DNA of 64,000 nt, taken from Clostridiales bacterium. Lineage in GTDB: Bacteria > Bacillota > Clostridia > Lachnospirales > Lachnospiraceae. The stretch covers positions 16,530 through 80,529 of the forward strand of contig JAHAFI010000011.1 in assembly GCA_018374355.1 (NCBI GenBank), read 5' to 3'. Below the pieces are notes generated by a model. The model did no database searches. It was given only the letters and a program-made list of their open reading frames with translations, and was not told the origin of the DNA. Shown here piece by piece: positions 8,197 through 17,983 of this stretch. Made by a program: the position numbers and the translations under genes. The number at the start of each line of letters is the position of its first letter. Within the stretch, counting starts at the first letter, position 1.

Positions 8197-9021
8197 ATGA
8201 ATCAAAAATTAATCGCAATTGATTTGGACGGTACGCTTTTGAGAGCGGATGGAACAATTTCGGAAAGAAACAGGGAGGCAATCCTTAGGACAATGGAGCA
8301 GGGACATTTGGTAGTTCCTTCTACAGGAAGAGGATACCGAAACAGCAGGTTTATGCTGAAAAAATTTCCGGTTATGCCTTACTATATTAACGCAAACGGA
8401 ACAACTGTGACACAGGGGCATCCGGAAAAATCTTTATTTTCCCGTTTCATGCCGTATGAGACCGGATGCGCTGTTTACCAGACAGTGATGGAATATGATG
8501 TTTTTGTGGAAATATATCATGGTCTGGATGCGTATGATACTTTTCAGAGCTGTGCAAACATGAGAAAAATGGGATGTATGGGATATTATCTGGAGCAGCT
8601 TTCCGAAACGAATATTCATATGGAAAGTCTGGATGATTTTGTGCTCAGAGAAAAGCGTCCGATTAGTAAATTCAACATTGTATGTACCGGAACGGAAGAT
8701 AAAAAAGAACTGATGGACCGGCTTTCAAAGCTTCCGAAAGTTTATCCGGTTTCTGCATCGGAGCTGAGCATAGAAATTGCTGATGGGCATTGGAGCAAAC
8801 GGGATGGACTGGAATGGCTGTGCAAGAAAATCGGATTTGCAAGAGAACAGGTAATTGCGATTGGAGACAGCGATAATGATTATGAGGGAATCTGCTGGGC
8901 AGGAACCGGAGTAGCTATGGCAAATGCCAATGAGAAGATTCGCAGGGCAGCAGATTTTGTGGTTGGAACTAACAATCAGGACGGTGTTGCACAGGCGCTG
9001 GAAATGCTGATAAATGGATGA
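8197..9021 (+). CDS. Cof-type HAD-IIB family hydrolase
   Basis: The 274-residue cytosolic phosphatase has HAD motif I DLDGTLL near the N terminus (nucleophile and general-acid aspartates) and motif IV GDSDNDYEG near the C terminus. The IIB cap lies between them. Family members dephosphorylate sugar phosphates, flavin or pyridoxal phosphates; the substrate cannot be told from sequence. The ATG at 8197 is chosen because GAGG lies 8 nt upstream and the promoter TATAAT at 8142-8147 excludes longer reading-frame starts. parE follows 36 bp later with no terminator, so read-through is likely. Confidence 0.88.
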   Translation: MNQKLIAIDLDGTLLRADGTISERNREAILRTMEQGHLVVPSTGRGYRNSRFMLKKFPVMPYYINANGTTVTQGHPEKSLFSRFMPYETGCAVYQTVMEYDVFVEIYHGLDAYDTFQSCANMRKMGCMGYYLEQLSETNIHMESLDDFVLREKRPISKFNIVCTGTEDKKELMDRLSKLPKVYPVSASELSIEIADGHWSKRDGLEWLCKKIGFAREQVIAIGDSDNDYEGICWAGTGVAMANANEKIRRAADFVVGTNNQDGVAQALEMLING

Positions 9022-9057
9022 TAAATTGTAAGCAGTAAAAAAGAGAGGATGGAAAGA

Positions 9058-10980
9058 ATGGCAAAGAATAATACGTATGATGCCAGCAGTATTTCAGTGC
9101 TGGAAGGTCTGGAGGCAGTAAGGAAGCGTCCGGGAATGTATATCGGAAGCGTATCAAGCAAGGGACTGAACCACCTGATCTACGAGATTGTAGACAATGC
9201 GGTGGATGAGCATCTGGCAGGATACTGCGATCGGATTTTGGTGCTTCTGGAGGCAGACGGTTCCTGTACGGTTACCGACAACGGACGCGGAATACCCGTA
9301 GGGATGCATGAAAAGGGAATGTCTGCGGAACGTCTGGTATTTACCACCCTTCATGCGGGAGGAAAATTTGATGATTCAGCGTATAAGACCAGCGGCGGAC
9401 TTCACGGCGTGGGTTCTTCCGTTGTCAATGCTCTTTCCACTTATCTGGATATAAAAATCAGCCGGGAGGGTTATGTGCATCATGACCATTACGAGCGTGG
9501 AATCCCCACTATTGAACTGGAAGAGGGACTTCTTCCAAAACTGGGACGGACGAAAGAGACAGGGACCTGTGTGAATTTTCTGCCGGACCCGGAAATTTTT
9601 GAAAAGACAAGATTTAAAGAGGCAGAGGTGAAAAGCCGTCTCCATGAGACTGCTTATCTGAATCCTAATCTGACCATTCATTTTGAGGACCGGAGACTGC
9701 CGGAGACAGAAGTGATCGATTATCATGAACCGGAGGGAATCATTGGATTTGTCCGGGACCTAAATAAAAAGAAGGAAGTGCTCCATGAGCCGGTATATTT
9801 TTCCGGAGAAACGGAAGGAATCGCCGTGGAGGGCGTTTTCCAGTACGTCAATGAATTCCATGAAAATGTACTGGGATTTTGCAATAATATCTACAATGCG
9901 GAGGGCGGCACCCACCTGACCGGATTTAAAACCATGTTTACCACGGTGATGAACAATTATGCCAGAGAGCTGGGAATCCTGAAAGAAAAGGATACCAACT
10001 TTACCGGAGCGGATATCCGAAACGGTATGACTGCGGTGATTTCCATCAAGCATCCGGCGCCCCGTTTTGAGGGACAGACAAAGACGAAGCTGGATAATCA
10101 GGATGCGGCAAAGGCGGCTTCTAAAGTGACCGGGGATGAGATTGTACTGTATTTTGACCGAAATCTGGATACTTTGAAATCCGTTCTCTCCTGTGCGGAG
10201 CGTTCTGCAAAGATCCGTAAGACGGAGGAGCGGGCAAAGACCAATCTTCTGACGAAGCAGAAATATTCCTTTGATTCCAACGGAAAGCTGGCCAACTGCG
10301 AGAAACGTGATCCCAGCCTCTGCGAGATTTTTATCGTAGAGGGAGATTCTGCCGGAGGTTCCGCAAAAATGGCGAGAAACAGGGATTATCAGGCGATTTT
10401 ACCTATCCGTGGAAAAATTCTGAACGTGGAGAAGGCCACCATCGACAAGGTGCTGGCAAATGCGGAGATCAAGACCATGATCAATGCCTTCGGATGCGGA
10501 TTTTCGGAAGGCTATGGAAATGATTTTGATATCACAAAGCTGCGCTATGACAAGATTATCATCATGGCGGATGCCGATGTGGATGGCGCACATATTTCTA
10601 CACTGCTTCTGACTTTATTTTACCGGTTTATGCCGGAGCTGATTTATGAGGGACATGTGTATATTGCCATGCCTCCTCTTTATAAGGTGATTCCCTCCAA
10701 GGGAAAAGAGGAATACCTGTATGACGATAAGGCGCTGGAAAAATACAGAAAGACCCATAAAACGCCGTTTACCCTGCAAAGATATAAGGGTCTGGGTGAG
10801 ATGGATGCCCAGCAGCTTTGGGAGACCACCCTTGATCCCCAGACGCGGATTTTGAAACGGGTGGAGATTGAAGATGCGAGAATGGCTTCCGAGGTGACGG
10901 AGGTACTGATGGGGACAGATGTTCCGCCGCGAAAGGCATTTATTTACCAGCATGCTCAGGATGCTCAGTTGGATATTTGA
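9058..10980 (+). CDS. parE: Type IIA DNA topoisomerase subunit B (topoisomerase IV ParE-like)
   Basis: The 640-residue protein has the GHKL ATPase domain (EIVDNAVDE, GRGIPV, GGLHGVGSSVVNALS), a transducer domain, and the TOPRIM domain with EGDSAGG (catalytic Glu near 428) and DADVDGAHI. It ends in the usual RYKGLGEMD segment. The start at 9058 has AGAGAGG 9 nt upstream; the ATG at 9049 abuts that box. The subunit A gene follows after 29 bp. The partner lacks a GyrA box, so this pair is called topoisomerase IV (decatenation) rather than gyrase; automated pipelines often call such pairs GyrB/GyrA. Confidence 0.88.
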   Translation: MAKNNTYDASSISVLEGLEAVRKRPGMYIGSVSSKGLNHLIYEIVDNAVDEHLAGYCDRILVLLEADGSCTVTDNGRGIPVGMHEKGMSAERLVFTTLHAGGKFDDSAYKTSGGLHGVGSSVVNALSTYLDIKISREGYVHHDHYERGIPTIELEEGLLPKLGRTKETGTCVNFLPDPEIFEKTRFKEAEVKSRLHETAYLNPNLTIHFEDRRLPETEVIDYHEPEGIIGFVRDLNKKKEVLHEPVYFSGETEGIAVEGVFQYVNEFHENVLGFCNNIYNAEGGTHLTGFKTMFTTVMNNYARELGILKEKDTNFTGADIRNGMTAVISIKHPAPRFEGQTKTKLDNQDAAKAASKVTGDEIVLYFDRNLDTLKSVLSCAERSAKIRKTEERAKTNLLTKQKYSFDSNGKLANCEKRDPSLCEIFIVEGDSAGGSAKMARNRDYQAILPIRGKILNVEKATIDKVLANAEIKTMINAFGCGFSEGYGNDFDITKLRYDKIIIMADADVDGAHISTLLLTLFYRFMPELIYEGHVYIAMPPLYKVIPSKGKEEYLYDDKALEKYRKTHKTPFTLQRYKGLGEMDAQQLWETTLDPQTRILKRVEIEDARMASEVTEVLMGTDVPPRKAFIYQHAQDAQLDI

Positions 10981-11009
10981 CAATAGGACAGGTTATTTAG
11001 GAGGAAAAA

Positions 11010-13247
11010 ATGGACGGACAGATTATCAGAACCGAATATTCGGAAGTCATGCAGAAATCTTACATTGACTATGCCATGAGTGTAATCGTTTCCCGTGCGC
11101 TGCCGGATGTTCGGGACGGTTTGAAACCGGTACAGAGAAGAACGCTATATGATATGTATGAACTGGGTATCCGTTACGACAGGCCGTACAGAAAATGCGC
11201 CCGTATCGTAGGAGATACCATGGGTAAATACCACCCTCACGGTGACAGTTCCATCTACGATGCGCTGGTGGTTCTGGCTCAGGATTTTAAGAAGGGTCAG
11301 GCGCTGGTGGACGGACACGGAAACTTCGGTTCCATCGAGGGGGACGGTGCGGCGGCCATGAGGTATACCGAGGCCAGACTTCAGAAAATCACGCAGGAAG
11401 TGTACTTGAGTGATATGGATAAGGGTGTGGTGGATTTCATGCCCAACTTTGACGAAACGGAAAAAGAACCGGTGGTGCTTCCGGTGCGGGTGCCAAACCT
11501 TCTGGTAAACGGAGCGGACGGTATCGCCGTAGGTATGGCGACCAGCATTCCCCCTCACAATCTTGCCGAGGTTGTGGATGGTGTGAAGGCGTATATGAAA
11601 AACAACGATATCACGGTGCAGGGCTTGATGAAATACATCAAGGGGCCGGATTTCCCCACCGGAGGTATTGTGACAAATAAAGATGAGCTGCTGAAAATCT
11701 ATGAGACCGGAACCGGAAAGATCAAAATCCGCGGAAAGGTGGAAGTGGAAAAAGGAAAAGGCGGCAGGACAAATCTGGTGATTACGGAGATACCCTACCC
11801 GATGATCGGAGCCAATATCGGAAAATTCCTCAATGATGTGGCTGCTCTGGTGGAAAGCAAAAAGGCTGCGGATATTGTGGATATTTCCAACCAGTCCTCC
11901 AAGGAGGGAATCCGGATCGTGCTGGAGCTGAAAAAGGGCGCGGATGTGGAAAACCTGAAAAACATGCTCTACAAAAAGACCCGGCTGGAGGATACTTTTG
12001 GAGTAAATATGCTGGCGGTGGCAGACGGCAGACCGGAAACTTTAAGCTTAAAGCAGGTGATTGAGCATCATGTGGATTTCCAGTTTGAGGTGTGTACCAG
12101 AAAACATCAGACCCTTTTAAATAAGGAACTGGAAAAGAAGGAAGTGCAGGAAGGTCTTATCAAAGCCTGTGATGTGATCGACCTGATTATTGAGATCCTC
12201 AGGGGAAGCAAGAACCAGAAGCAGGTAAAAGACTGTCTGACCATGGGAATTACCGAGGGAATCCGATTCAAAACGAAGGCCAGTGAAAAGGCGGCGAAGA
12301 AGCTTCTGTTTACCCAGCGTCAGGCCACGGCGATTCTGGAAATGCGTCTTTATAAGCTGATTGGGCTGGAAATCGAGGCTCTGATGGCAGAGCATGAGGA
12401 GACGCTGAAAAATATTGCCCGCTATGAGGATATTCTGAACAATTATGAATCCATGGCGAAGGTGATTATGGAAGATCTGGATAAAACGAAAAAAGCATAC
12501 GGAAGAAAACGCCGTACCGTCATCGAAAATGTGGAGGAAGCGGTATTTGAGGAGAAAAAAGTGGAAGAAATGGAAGTGTTCTTCCTGATGGACCGCTTCG
12601 GATATGCCAGAACCATGGATAAATCCACCTATGAGAGAAATAAAGAGACGGTTCACGCGGAAAATAAATACGTTTTCCCCTGTATGAACACAGATAAAAT
12701 CTGCCTGTTCACCGATAAAGGACAGATGCATACGGTGAAGGTGATGGATCTGCCCCTGACAAAATTGAGGGATAAGGGAACTCCTATTGATAATGTAAGT
12801 AATTATTCCAGCGCTCAGGAACAGCTTCTGTATGTGGCCAGCATGGAAAATGTGAAACAGGCCATGGTGATGTTCGTATCAAAAGGCGGTATGGTCAAGC
12901 AGGTGGCAGGTGCGGAATTTGATGTTATTAAGAGAACCATTGCTTCTACCAAACTCAATGAGGGAGATGAACTGGTTCTGGTGGGACAGTGTGATGCCAT
13001 GGAGCATCTGTTACTGCAGAGTAAAGACGGATATTTCCTCCGTTTCCTGAAGGAAGAAGTGCCGGAGAAGAAAAAGACGGCCATCGGCGTGCGGGGCATA
13101 AAAATGACAGAGACAGATGAACTGGAGCACGCCTATCTTTTGGAGAGCCGGACAGAATACAGCATCGAATACAAAGGAAAACAGATGATTCTCAACAAGG
13201 TAAAACTGGGAAAACGGGATACCAAAGGCGTGAAAGTCAGGGTATAA
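11010..13247 (+). CDS. parC: Type IIA DNA topoisomerase subunit A (topoisomerase IV ParC-like)
   Basis: The 745-residue protein forms the breakage-reunion subunit. The active-site tyrosine is Tyr119 (AMRYTEARL). The quinolone-resistance region HPHGDSSIYD has Ser80 and Asp84, the wild-type, drug-sensitive residues. The C-terminal beta-pinwheel lacks a recognisable GyrA box (QRRGGKG-like) in its first blade, which argues for ParC rather than GyrA. AGGAGG precedes the start. It is transcribed with parE, and the MobA-like gene follows after 28 bp. Confidence 0.9.
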   Translation: MDGQIIRTEYSEVMQKSYIDYAMSVIVSRALPDVRDGLKPVQRRTLYDMYELGIRYDRPYRKCARIVGDTMGKYHPHGDSSIYDALVVLAQDFKKGQALVDGHGNFGSIEGDGAAAMRYTEARLQKITQEVYLSDMDKGVVDFMPNFDETEKEPVVLPVRVPNLLVNGADGIAVGMATSIPPHNLAEVVDGVKAYMKNNDITVQGLMKYIKGPDFPTGGIVTNKDELLKIYETGTGKIKIRGKVEVEKGKGGRTNLVITEIPYPMIGANIGKFLNDVAALVESKKAADIVDISNQSSKEGIRIVLELKKGADVENLKNMLYKKTRLEDTFGVNMLAVADGRPETLSLKQVIEHHVDFQFEVCTRKHQTLLNKELEKKEVQEGLIKACDVIDLIIEILRGSKNQKQVKDCLTMGITEGIRFKTKASEKAAKKLLFTQRQATAILEMRLYKLIGLEIEALMAEHEETLKNIARYEDILNNYESMAKVIMEDLDKTKKAYGRKRRTVIENVEEAVFEEKKVEEMEVFFLMDRFGYARTMDKSTYERNKETVHAENKYVFPCMNTDKICLFTDKGQMHTVKVMDLPLTKLRDKGTPIDNVSNYSSAQEQLLYVASMENVKQAMVMFVSKGGMVKQVAGAEFDVIKRTIASTKLNEGDELVLVGQCDAMEHLLLQSKDGYFLRFLKEEVPEKKKTAIGVRGIKMTETDELEHAYLLESRTEYSIEYKGKQMILNKVKLGKRDTKGVKVRV

Positions 13248-13275
13248 CCGGGAGGTATTGCAGAAAGGATGCAGG

Positions 13276-13824
13276 ATGGAAAAGGTTGGAGCGATTTTGC
13301 TGGCGGCAGGAAACAGCAGAAGATTCGGGAGCAACAAACTGCTTCATCTCATAGAGGGAAAGCCTATGGCGCAAAGATGTATGGAGCTGGCGCAGGAAGT
13401 GCCTTTTGAGAAGCGGGTGATTGTCACCCAGTATCAGGAGGTGGAGGAAATTGCCGCTTCTCTGGGGATTCCTTCCGTGAGAAATTCCAGCCCTGAGCTG
13501 GGAATCTCCCATTCTATCCTGCTGGGAATCCGGGAGCTGGAAGAAATGGATGCATGGATGTTTCTCGTCTGCGATCAGCCTTGGCTGAAAGCGGGAACGG
13601 TTCGCAGGCTTTTAAAGGTATTTTTACACAGCTCCAAAGGAATTGCCGCAGTGAGCTTTCGCGGTGAAGCGGGCAATCCGGTGATCTTTTCCCGGAAGTA
13701 TCGGGAAGAACTGGAAAATCTTACCGGTGACCGGGGCGGGAAGAAAATTCTGCTTTTGCACCCGGAGGATACGGAACTTTTGGAAACGGAAAGAGAAGAG
13801 CTGGAGGATATGGACGAACTATGA
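13276..13824 (+). CDS. MobA/MocA-like nucleotidyltransferase
   Basis: The 182-residue NTP_transf_3 family protein has the N-terminal nucleotide-binding loop LAAGNSRRFGSNK, the metal-binding CDQP motif (about residues 96-99) and the late GNPVIFS segment. MobA and MocA transfer GMP or CMP to molybdopterin. Related clostridial proteins act in selenium-dependent molybdenum hydroxylase maturation. No molybdenum genes are nearby, so the acceptor is unknown. The ATG at 13276 has AAAGGA six nt upstream; a TTG at 13258 is too close to its GGAGG box. Confidence 0.82.
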   Translation: MEKVGAILLAAGNSRRFGSNKLLHLIEGKPMAQRCMELAQEVPFEKRVIVTQYQEVEEIAASLGIPSVRNSSPELGISHSILLGIRELEEMDAWMFLVCDQPWLKAGTVRRLLKVFLHSSKGIAAVSFRGEAGNPVIFSRKYREELENLTGDRGGKKILLLHPEDTELLETEREELEDMDEL

Positions 13825-13934
13825 AGAACCGAAAAAGATGTATCAGGTTTATCAGTTATCTTTACCTGTTTTTGGAATCTTCTTTGGCTGAAATGTATGT
13901 ATATGATTCATTGATTGACAAAATACATAGATAT

Positions 13935-13969
13935 AGGGCAGGACAGTCGGGATGAGACTGCCCTGCCCT
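13935..13969 (-). terminator. Hairpin between convergent genes (weak bidirectional terminator)
   Basis: AGGGCAGGACAGTC and GACTGCCCTGCCCT pair with one mismatch around a 7-nt loop, between the 3' ends of the MobA-like gene and the Rpn gene. Neither flank has a strong T tract. Confidence 0.5.
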
Positions 13970-13985
13970 ACGATTTTAGAGAGAG

Positions 13986-14930
13986 TTATTTGCCTGTTGG
14001 CAGATTTTTTATAACATCCAGAGGCAGATTTGTCTTTTCAGATATGACTTCATCCGGTAAAATACCTTTTAATTCTTTGGCAATATGGAGTATCCCTTCT
14101 TTTATGCCCTCATTTCTGCCATCTTGTATCATTTCTTCAATTGCTCTGCACATATTGAATCCCACCTTTTCATTTTTTCTATATTTTTGCAGACGCGCTT
14201 CCTCATGAAGCAGAACACCAATCACCTGAAAGGTTTCCTCATCCATTGTTTCTAATGCTTCACGATGGGTGTCTATATACTTGATCAGTTTACATTTATC
14301 TGATTTGTATTTTAGCATTCCGAACACCAAATGTAAACTGGATCTGTAATTCTCCAGTTTTTGTATATTTCCGGCATGCAGCAGATTGATCTTATAATTG
14401 GGGAGGACTTCCCTGATTTCGTTCCTAAGTGGATGTTCATGAGCAATTCCCATCATTCCATACAAATCCAGATTTCCGTCCCATTCTTGTTCTCCATAGT
14501 AGACTACCAGAGTGATAACAGGAATAATAATATCCTCTTTTTTCATCCCTGACAAAAACTCTGATCCCGTCATTCGGTCTCCTTGGCGGCGATGCTCTCT
14601 TTTCAGTTGTTCCACCTGTTCTGTGTAGCTTAATGCGTCATAAAGCATATTCCGTACAGGCATTGCATAATGTACGTTCATCTGGTTTTCTTCCGCAAGA
14701 ATAGCAAAACACAAACCAAAGTCGGCTTTCATGATTACGTCCCGGTAACGCATTACTCCTTTCGTATGGCCGGATTGATCTGTAAGGTATATATCTGCTT
14801 CTCCATCTAACTGTGTCAGACTTTCTGGTTCAATAATCTGTTTTCCACCAAAAAGGCTTCCGTTGATTAGATCGGCAAATCGTACTTTATCTGACAGATA
14901 CTTTTTTAGCACAATATCATCTTTTGCCAT
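13986..14930 (-). CDS. Rpn-family recombination-promoting nuclease / PD-(D/E)XK 'transposase'
   Basis: The 314-residue protein matches the Rpn family (Transposase_31/PD-(D/E)XK): DKVRFADLINGSLF near the N terminus, RYRDVIMK, EENQ, and the hallmark HYAMPVRNMLYDALSY segment (about 93-108), then a variable C-terminal half. RpnA of E. coli is a DNA endonuclease that promotes RecA-independent recombination. These genes occur in many copies in Lachnospiraceae and are not accompanied by terminal repeats, so this is not called an IS. GGAGGAAAC precedes the ATG. A broken relative lies at 37.4 kb. Confidence 0.87.
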   Translation of the reverse strand: MAKDDIVLKKYLSDKVRFADLINGSLFGGKQIIEPESLTQLDGEADIYLTDQSGHTKGVMRYRDVIMKADFGLCFAILAEENQMNVHYAMPVRNMLYDALSYTEQVEQLKREHRRQGDRMTGSEFLSGMKKEDIIIPVITLVVYYGEQEWDGNLDLYGMMGIAHEHPLRNEIREVLPNYKINLLHAGNIQKLENYRSSLHLVFGMLKYKSDKCKLIKYIDTHREALETMDEETFQVIGVLLHEEARLQKYRKNEKVGFNMCRAIEEMIQDGRNEGIKEGILHIAKELKGILPDEVISEKTNLPLDVIKNLPTGK

Positions 14931-15125
14931 GTTTCCTCCTTATTCAATTTTTAATTTCATTTTTGTTTGGGGATTTTGGCTGACCTGCCGGATCCGCTTT
15001 TTCAGAAACAGAAAGTTTCTAAGATAGAAATAATGTAGCATAAAAATCTAATAAAGTCAATAAATAATTTGCATTTGCATTTCTTCTTAGTATTGTTTGA
15101 CAACTTCTTTAATGGTAGAATTATT

Positions 15126-15273
15126 GTAATTGTTCAGAAAGTCACTGTCCCGCGAGGTGTTGCCTTGCAAATGTAAGTCAACACCTCGCGGGACAAACGA
15201 GCGCCAAACTGCATAAAATGCAGTTTGTGTGCATGCATTCGTGACTATGAAGGGTAGGGTCCTGAATAGTTAC
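15126..15273 (+). mobile_element. MITE copy A, 148 bp, with 8-bp target duplication
   Basis: The ends are GTAATTGTTCAG and CTGAATAGTTAC (imperfect terminal inverted repeats). GAATTATT occurs directly on both sides (15118-15125 and 15274-15281), a perfect 8-bp target-site duplication. Inside are a 17-bp perfect stem (TGTCCCGCGAGGTGTTG and complement) and a CAAACTGCATAAAATGCAGTTTG palindrome. No coding sequence is present. GTAA ends plus 8-bp duplications match IS66-family habits, so mobilisation by an IS66-type transposase is inferred. A TTGACA at 15097-15102 lies just upstream, so the insertion sits in the promoter/leader of the ABC genes. Bases 14931-15117 hold no gene. Confidence 0.88.
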
Positions 15274-15308
15274 GAATTATTTCAAAATTACAAGAAAGGA
15301 GCTATTGT

Positions 15309-16295
15309 ATGATAACTGCTGAACATTTATGTAAAAGTTATCGTCTGGTAAAACAGGAGACTGGCCGATTCGCAACGATGAAGTCCTTAATACATCCTCA
15401 GTATGAAGAACGGCGTGCGGTGGATGACCTTAATTTTACCATTCATGACGGGGAAATTGTAGGCTATATAGGTCAGAATGGGGCAGGCAAATCCACTACA
15501 ATAAAGATGCTTTCCGGCATCTTGGTCCCCACTTCCGGGGAGGTCAAAGTTCATGGACTGGTTCCCAGCAAAGACCGGAAGGAGCATCTGCGCAATATCG
15601 GCGTTGTGTTTGGACAAAAGACTTCTCTCTGGTGGGATGTGCCCGTCATCGACAGCCTGAACGTATTAAAGGAAATGTATCAGGTGGAAGATGCAAGATT
15701 TAAAAAGAATCTGGAAATGTTTACAGAGCTGCTGGGCTTGGGGCCTTTCCTCAACCAGCCAGTACGTCAGTTAAGCCTCGGGCAGAGGGTTAGGGCTGAT
15801 CTAGCTGCAGCTTTGATGCATGATCCCAAAACACTCTTTTTAGATGAACCAACCATCGGTGTGGACGTAGTGGCTAAGGAGCGGCTCCGAGAGTTTATTT
15901 CAGAAATAAACCGGGAGCGGGGTGTCACAGTGCTGCTTACCACTCATGACGTAGTGGACATGGAAAAGCTGGTAAACCGGGTAATGGTGATTCATTCCGG
16001 TCGGTTGATTTATGACGGCGGGATGCATGGTCTGCGGGAACAGTATGGTACGCAGCGGCGGATGGAGCTTCAGTTTGAAGAAAATCTGCCCCGTGTTACC
16101 ATGCCGGATGTGACGACAGAAAAATTGGCGGACGGCCGATTGGCAGTGATGTTTGACCAGCGCACTTATACCGTAGACGAAGTGCTGGCGCATCTGCGGG
16201 AAAGCGGTTCGCCTATTCGGGACATTCTCATCCGGGACGCAGACATAGAACAGATCGTCCGGGATATCTATCAGGAAGGCGGGTCTGTATCGTGA
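15309..16295 (+). CDS. ABC-2 exporter ATP-binding protein
   Basis: The 328-residue ATPase has Walker A GQNGAGKST (55-63), signature LSLGQRVRADLA, Walker B LFLDEP, and a C-terminal extension typical of the daunorubicin-type ABC-2 group. It overlaps the first permease gene by 4 bp and forms a three-gene exporter with the two following genes. The trio (ATPase plus two ABC2_membrane_6/DUF990 permeases) is widespread in Firmicutes, and its substrate is unknown. AAAGGAG precedes the ATG. A MITE lies 35 bp upstream. Confidence 0.9.
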   Translation: MITAEHLCKSYRLVKQETGRFATMKSLIHPQYEERRAVDDLNFTIHDGEIVGYIGQNGAGKSTTIKMLSGILVPTSGEVKVHGLVPSKDRKEHLRNIGVVFGQKTSLWWDVPVIDSLNVLKEMYQVEDARFKKNLEMFTELLGLGPFLNQPVRQLSLGQRVRADLAAALMHDPKTLFLDEPTIGVDVVAKERLREFISEINRERGVTVLLTTHDVVDMEKLVNRVMVIHSGRLIYDGGMHGLREQYGTQRRMELQFEENLPRVTMPDVTTEKLADGRLAVMFDQRTYTVDEVLAHLRESGSPIRDILIRDADIEQIVRDIYQEGGSVS

Positions 16296-17098
16296 AAGTG
16301 TTCAAAGCTTTTTGGAATGCGGAACGTCGGTCCGCAGGATTATACAGGGGGGATTTTCTGCTGAAAATCTTGTACAGCATTATTGCTATGTATGGTGTGC
16401 GCAGCTTGTGGTCAGCTCTGTATGAGCAGGATCCATCCATTGTGGGACGTTCCCTCTCCTCTATGATTACATATGCTATGCTTGCTGTGGCACTGGATAT
16501 TATCTTTTATCCTTCGGCGCTTTCCGCGGCACCTCAGAATTATATAGCCCAGCAGGTGCGTACCGGGCGTATCGATACCGACCTTTTGCGTCCTGTCAGT
16601 CTGCAAAGGCAACTGTTAGCAAGAAACAGCGGAGCAGCGCTTTTTGGAGCAGTGTGGCTGGTACTGCCCGCATGGCTTTTGGGAGTGCTGTTTTTTGGTT
16701 TGGAACTGCCGTCCAACGTGGTTTGCGGGATAGCTTTTTTGGTAAGCGGGACATTAAGTTTTTTAATTCTATTTTCCCTGAATTTTATGTTAGGGCTTTT
16801 GTGTTTTGCTACCACCAACATCCGGCAGATTACTATGGCCTATAGCGGGATGCTCACAATTTTATCCGGCAAACTCATTCCCAATTGGCTTTATCCGGAG
16901 TGGGTGCAGGTGTTGATCTACATCCTGCCTTTCCGGTGCATTTTTGAGACACCGCTGAACATCTATACAGGTGCAGTGGGAAATCAGGACATCCTGTATT
17001 CCCTGCTGGTACAGGCTGTTTGGACGATTATCCTGTTCTTTTTGGGAAAATTGATGTGGAACAGCGTACATAAGCGATTAGCTGTACAGGGAGGATAA
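16292..17098 (+). CDS. ABC-2 exporter permease (DUF990-like), subunit 1
   Basis: This 268-residue membrane protein has about six predicted spans (for example around 36-46, 52-72, 108-130 and 140-165). The start (GTG) overlaps the ATPase stop by 4 bp. It contains the family-typical LRPVSLQ segment near residue 100, also present as LRPVSIF in the second permease, indicating that the two permeases are paralogs that likely pair as a heterodimer. Confidence 0.85.
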   Translation: MKVFKAFWNAERRSAGLYRGDFLLKILYSIIAMYGVRSLWSALYEQDPSIVGRSLSSMITYAMLAVALDIIFYPSALSAAPQNYIAQQVRTGRIDTDLLRPVSLQRQLLARNSGAALFGAVWLVLPAWLLGVLFFGLELPSNVVCGIAFLVSGTLSFLILFSLNFMLGLLCFATTNIRQITMAYSGMLTILSGKLIPNWLYPEWVQVLIYILPFRCIFETPLNIYTGAVGNQDILYSLLVQAVWTIILFFLGKLMWNSVHKRLAVQGG

Positions 17099-17102
17099 AT
17101 GC

Positions 17103-17906
17103 ATGAAAGAGTTGAAATTTAACATAAAAATGTACAGCCTGCTTCTGAAAATGACCATGCGCGGTATCCTGCAGTACCGGGCTGATTTTTGGATGAGCCT
17201 TGTAAGCGTTGTGCTGCTCAACGGTGCGAATATCGTGCAGTTATCCGTTATTTCATGGAGGTTCAACGCAATCGGAAACTGGCGTGTGGGTGACCTTCTG
17301 GTCCTTTACGGTATGTTTATGATCAGTTGGAGCATTTTTTCGGTATTTTTCCGCAAGCTGTCAAAAATAGAGGAAGAAATTGTAAGCGGCAGTTTTGATG
17401 TGTATCTCCTGCGCCCCGTCAGTATTTTTTTGCAGCTTGTGGGTGGTGACATCAATTACACGGGTCTGTGTGATACGGTGATGGGAATTGCACTGGTTAT
17501 AACTGGCCTTACTGTGACAGAGACGGTCTGGGGCTGGTGGCATATCGGCTGGTTTATTGTGTTTGTGCTGTCGGGAGGGACTATTGTGGTGTGCCTGCGT
17601 TTTTTGATTTCCTGCGTCACCTTCTGGACAACGAAAGCCAGTGCACTGAGTTCTATTTTTACCCAAATATATCTGCTGACACAGAAGTATCCATTAACGA
17701 TTTTCGGACGTGCCTTCCGTATTTTGGCTACCGGCCTCGTACCTGTTGCTTATCTAAATTTTTATCCGGCCGCATATCTTTTAGAAAAGCCGGATGTGCC
17801 GCCTTGGTTGTGCGTACTGTCCCCGCTTGCAGCACTGGTCTGGGTAGGAATTGCTGTTCTGGTTTGGGGCCGTGCTCTCAGGAGATATAATAGTAGTGGA
17901 GGGTGA
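17103..17906 (+). CDS. ABC-2 exporter permease (DUF990-like), subunit 2
   Basis: This 267-residue membrane protein has about six spans and is a paralog of the preceding permease (shared LRPVSIF/LRPVSLQ motif). It begins 4 bp after it with GGGAGGA upstream. With the ATPase it should form a complete exporter. No terminator is evident after it; a fresh promoter for rimP follows at 17984. Confidence 0.85.
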   Translation: MKELKFNIKMYSLLLKMTMRGILQYRADFWMSLVSVVLLNGANIVQLSVISWRFNAIGNWRVGDLLVLYGMFMISWSIFSVFFRKLSKIEEEIVSGSFDVYLLRPVSIFLQLVGGDINYTGLCDTVMGIALVITGLTVTETVWGWWHIGWFIVFVLSGGTIVVCLRFLISCVTFWTTKASALSSIFTQIYLLTQKYPLTIFGRAFRILATGLVPVAYLNFYPAAYLLEKPDVPPWLCVLSPLAALVWVGIAVLVWGRALRRYNSSGG

Positions 17907-17983
17907 ATCTGTATTATAGGTAATGATTATTCTGTAAAGTATCAGATTTTGCAGGATAATCATAGTCTTTCCAATTTCAGGGC

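Noticed and set aside
9058..13247. Gyrase gyrB-gyrA
   Set aside because: The A subunit lacks a recognisable GyrA box and the pair is not next to dnaA/recF; topoisomerase IV is the better call, though with some uncertainty.
13986..14930. Insertion sequence carrying the Rpn gene
   Set aside because: No terminal inverted repeats or target duplication could be seen around the gene; the nearby MITE has its own duplication inside the flank.
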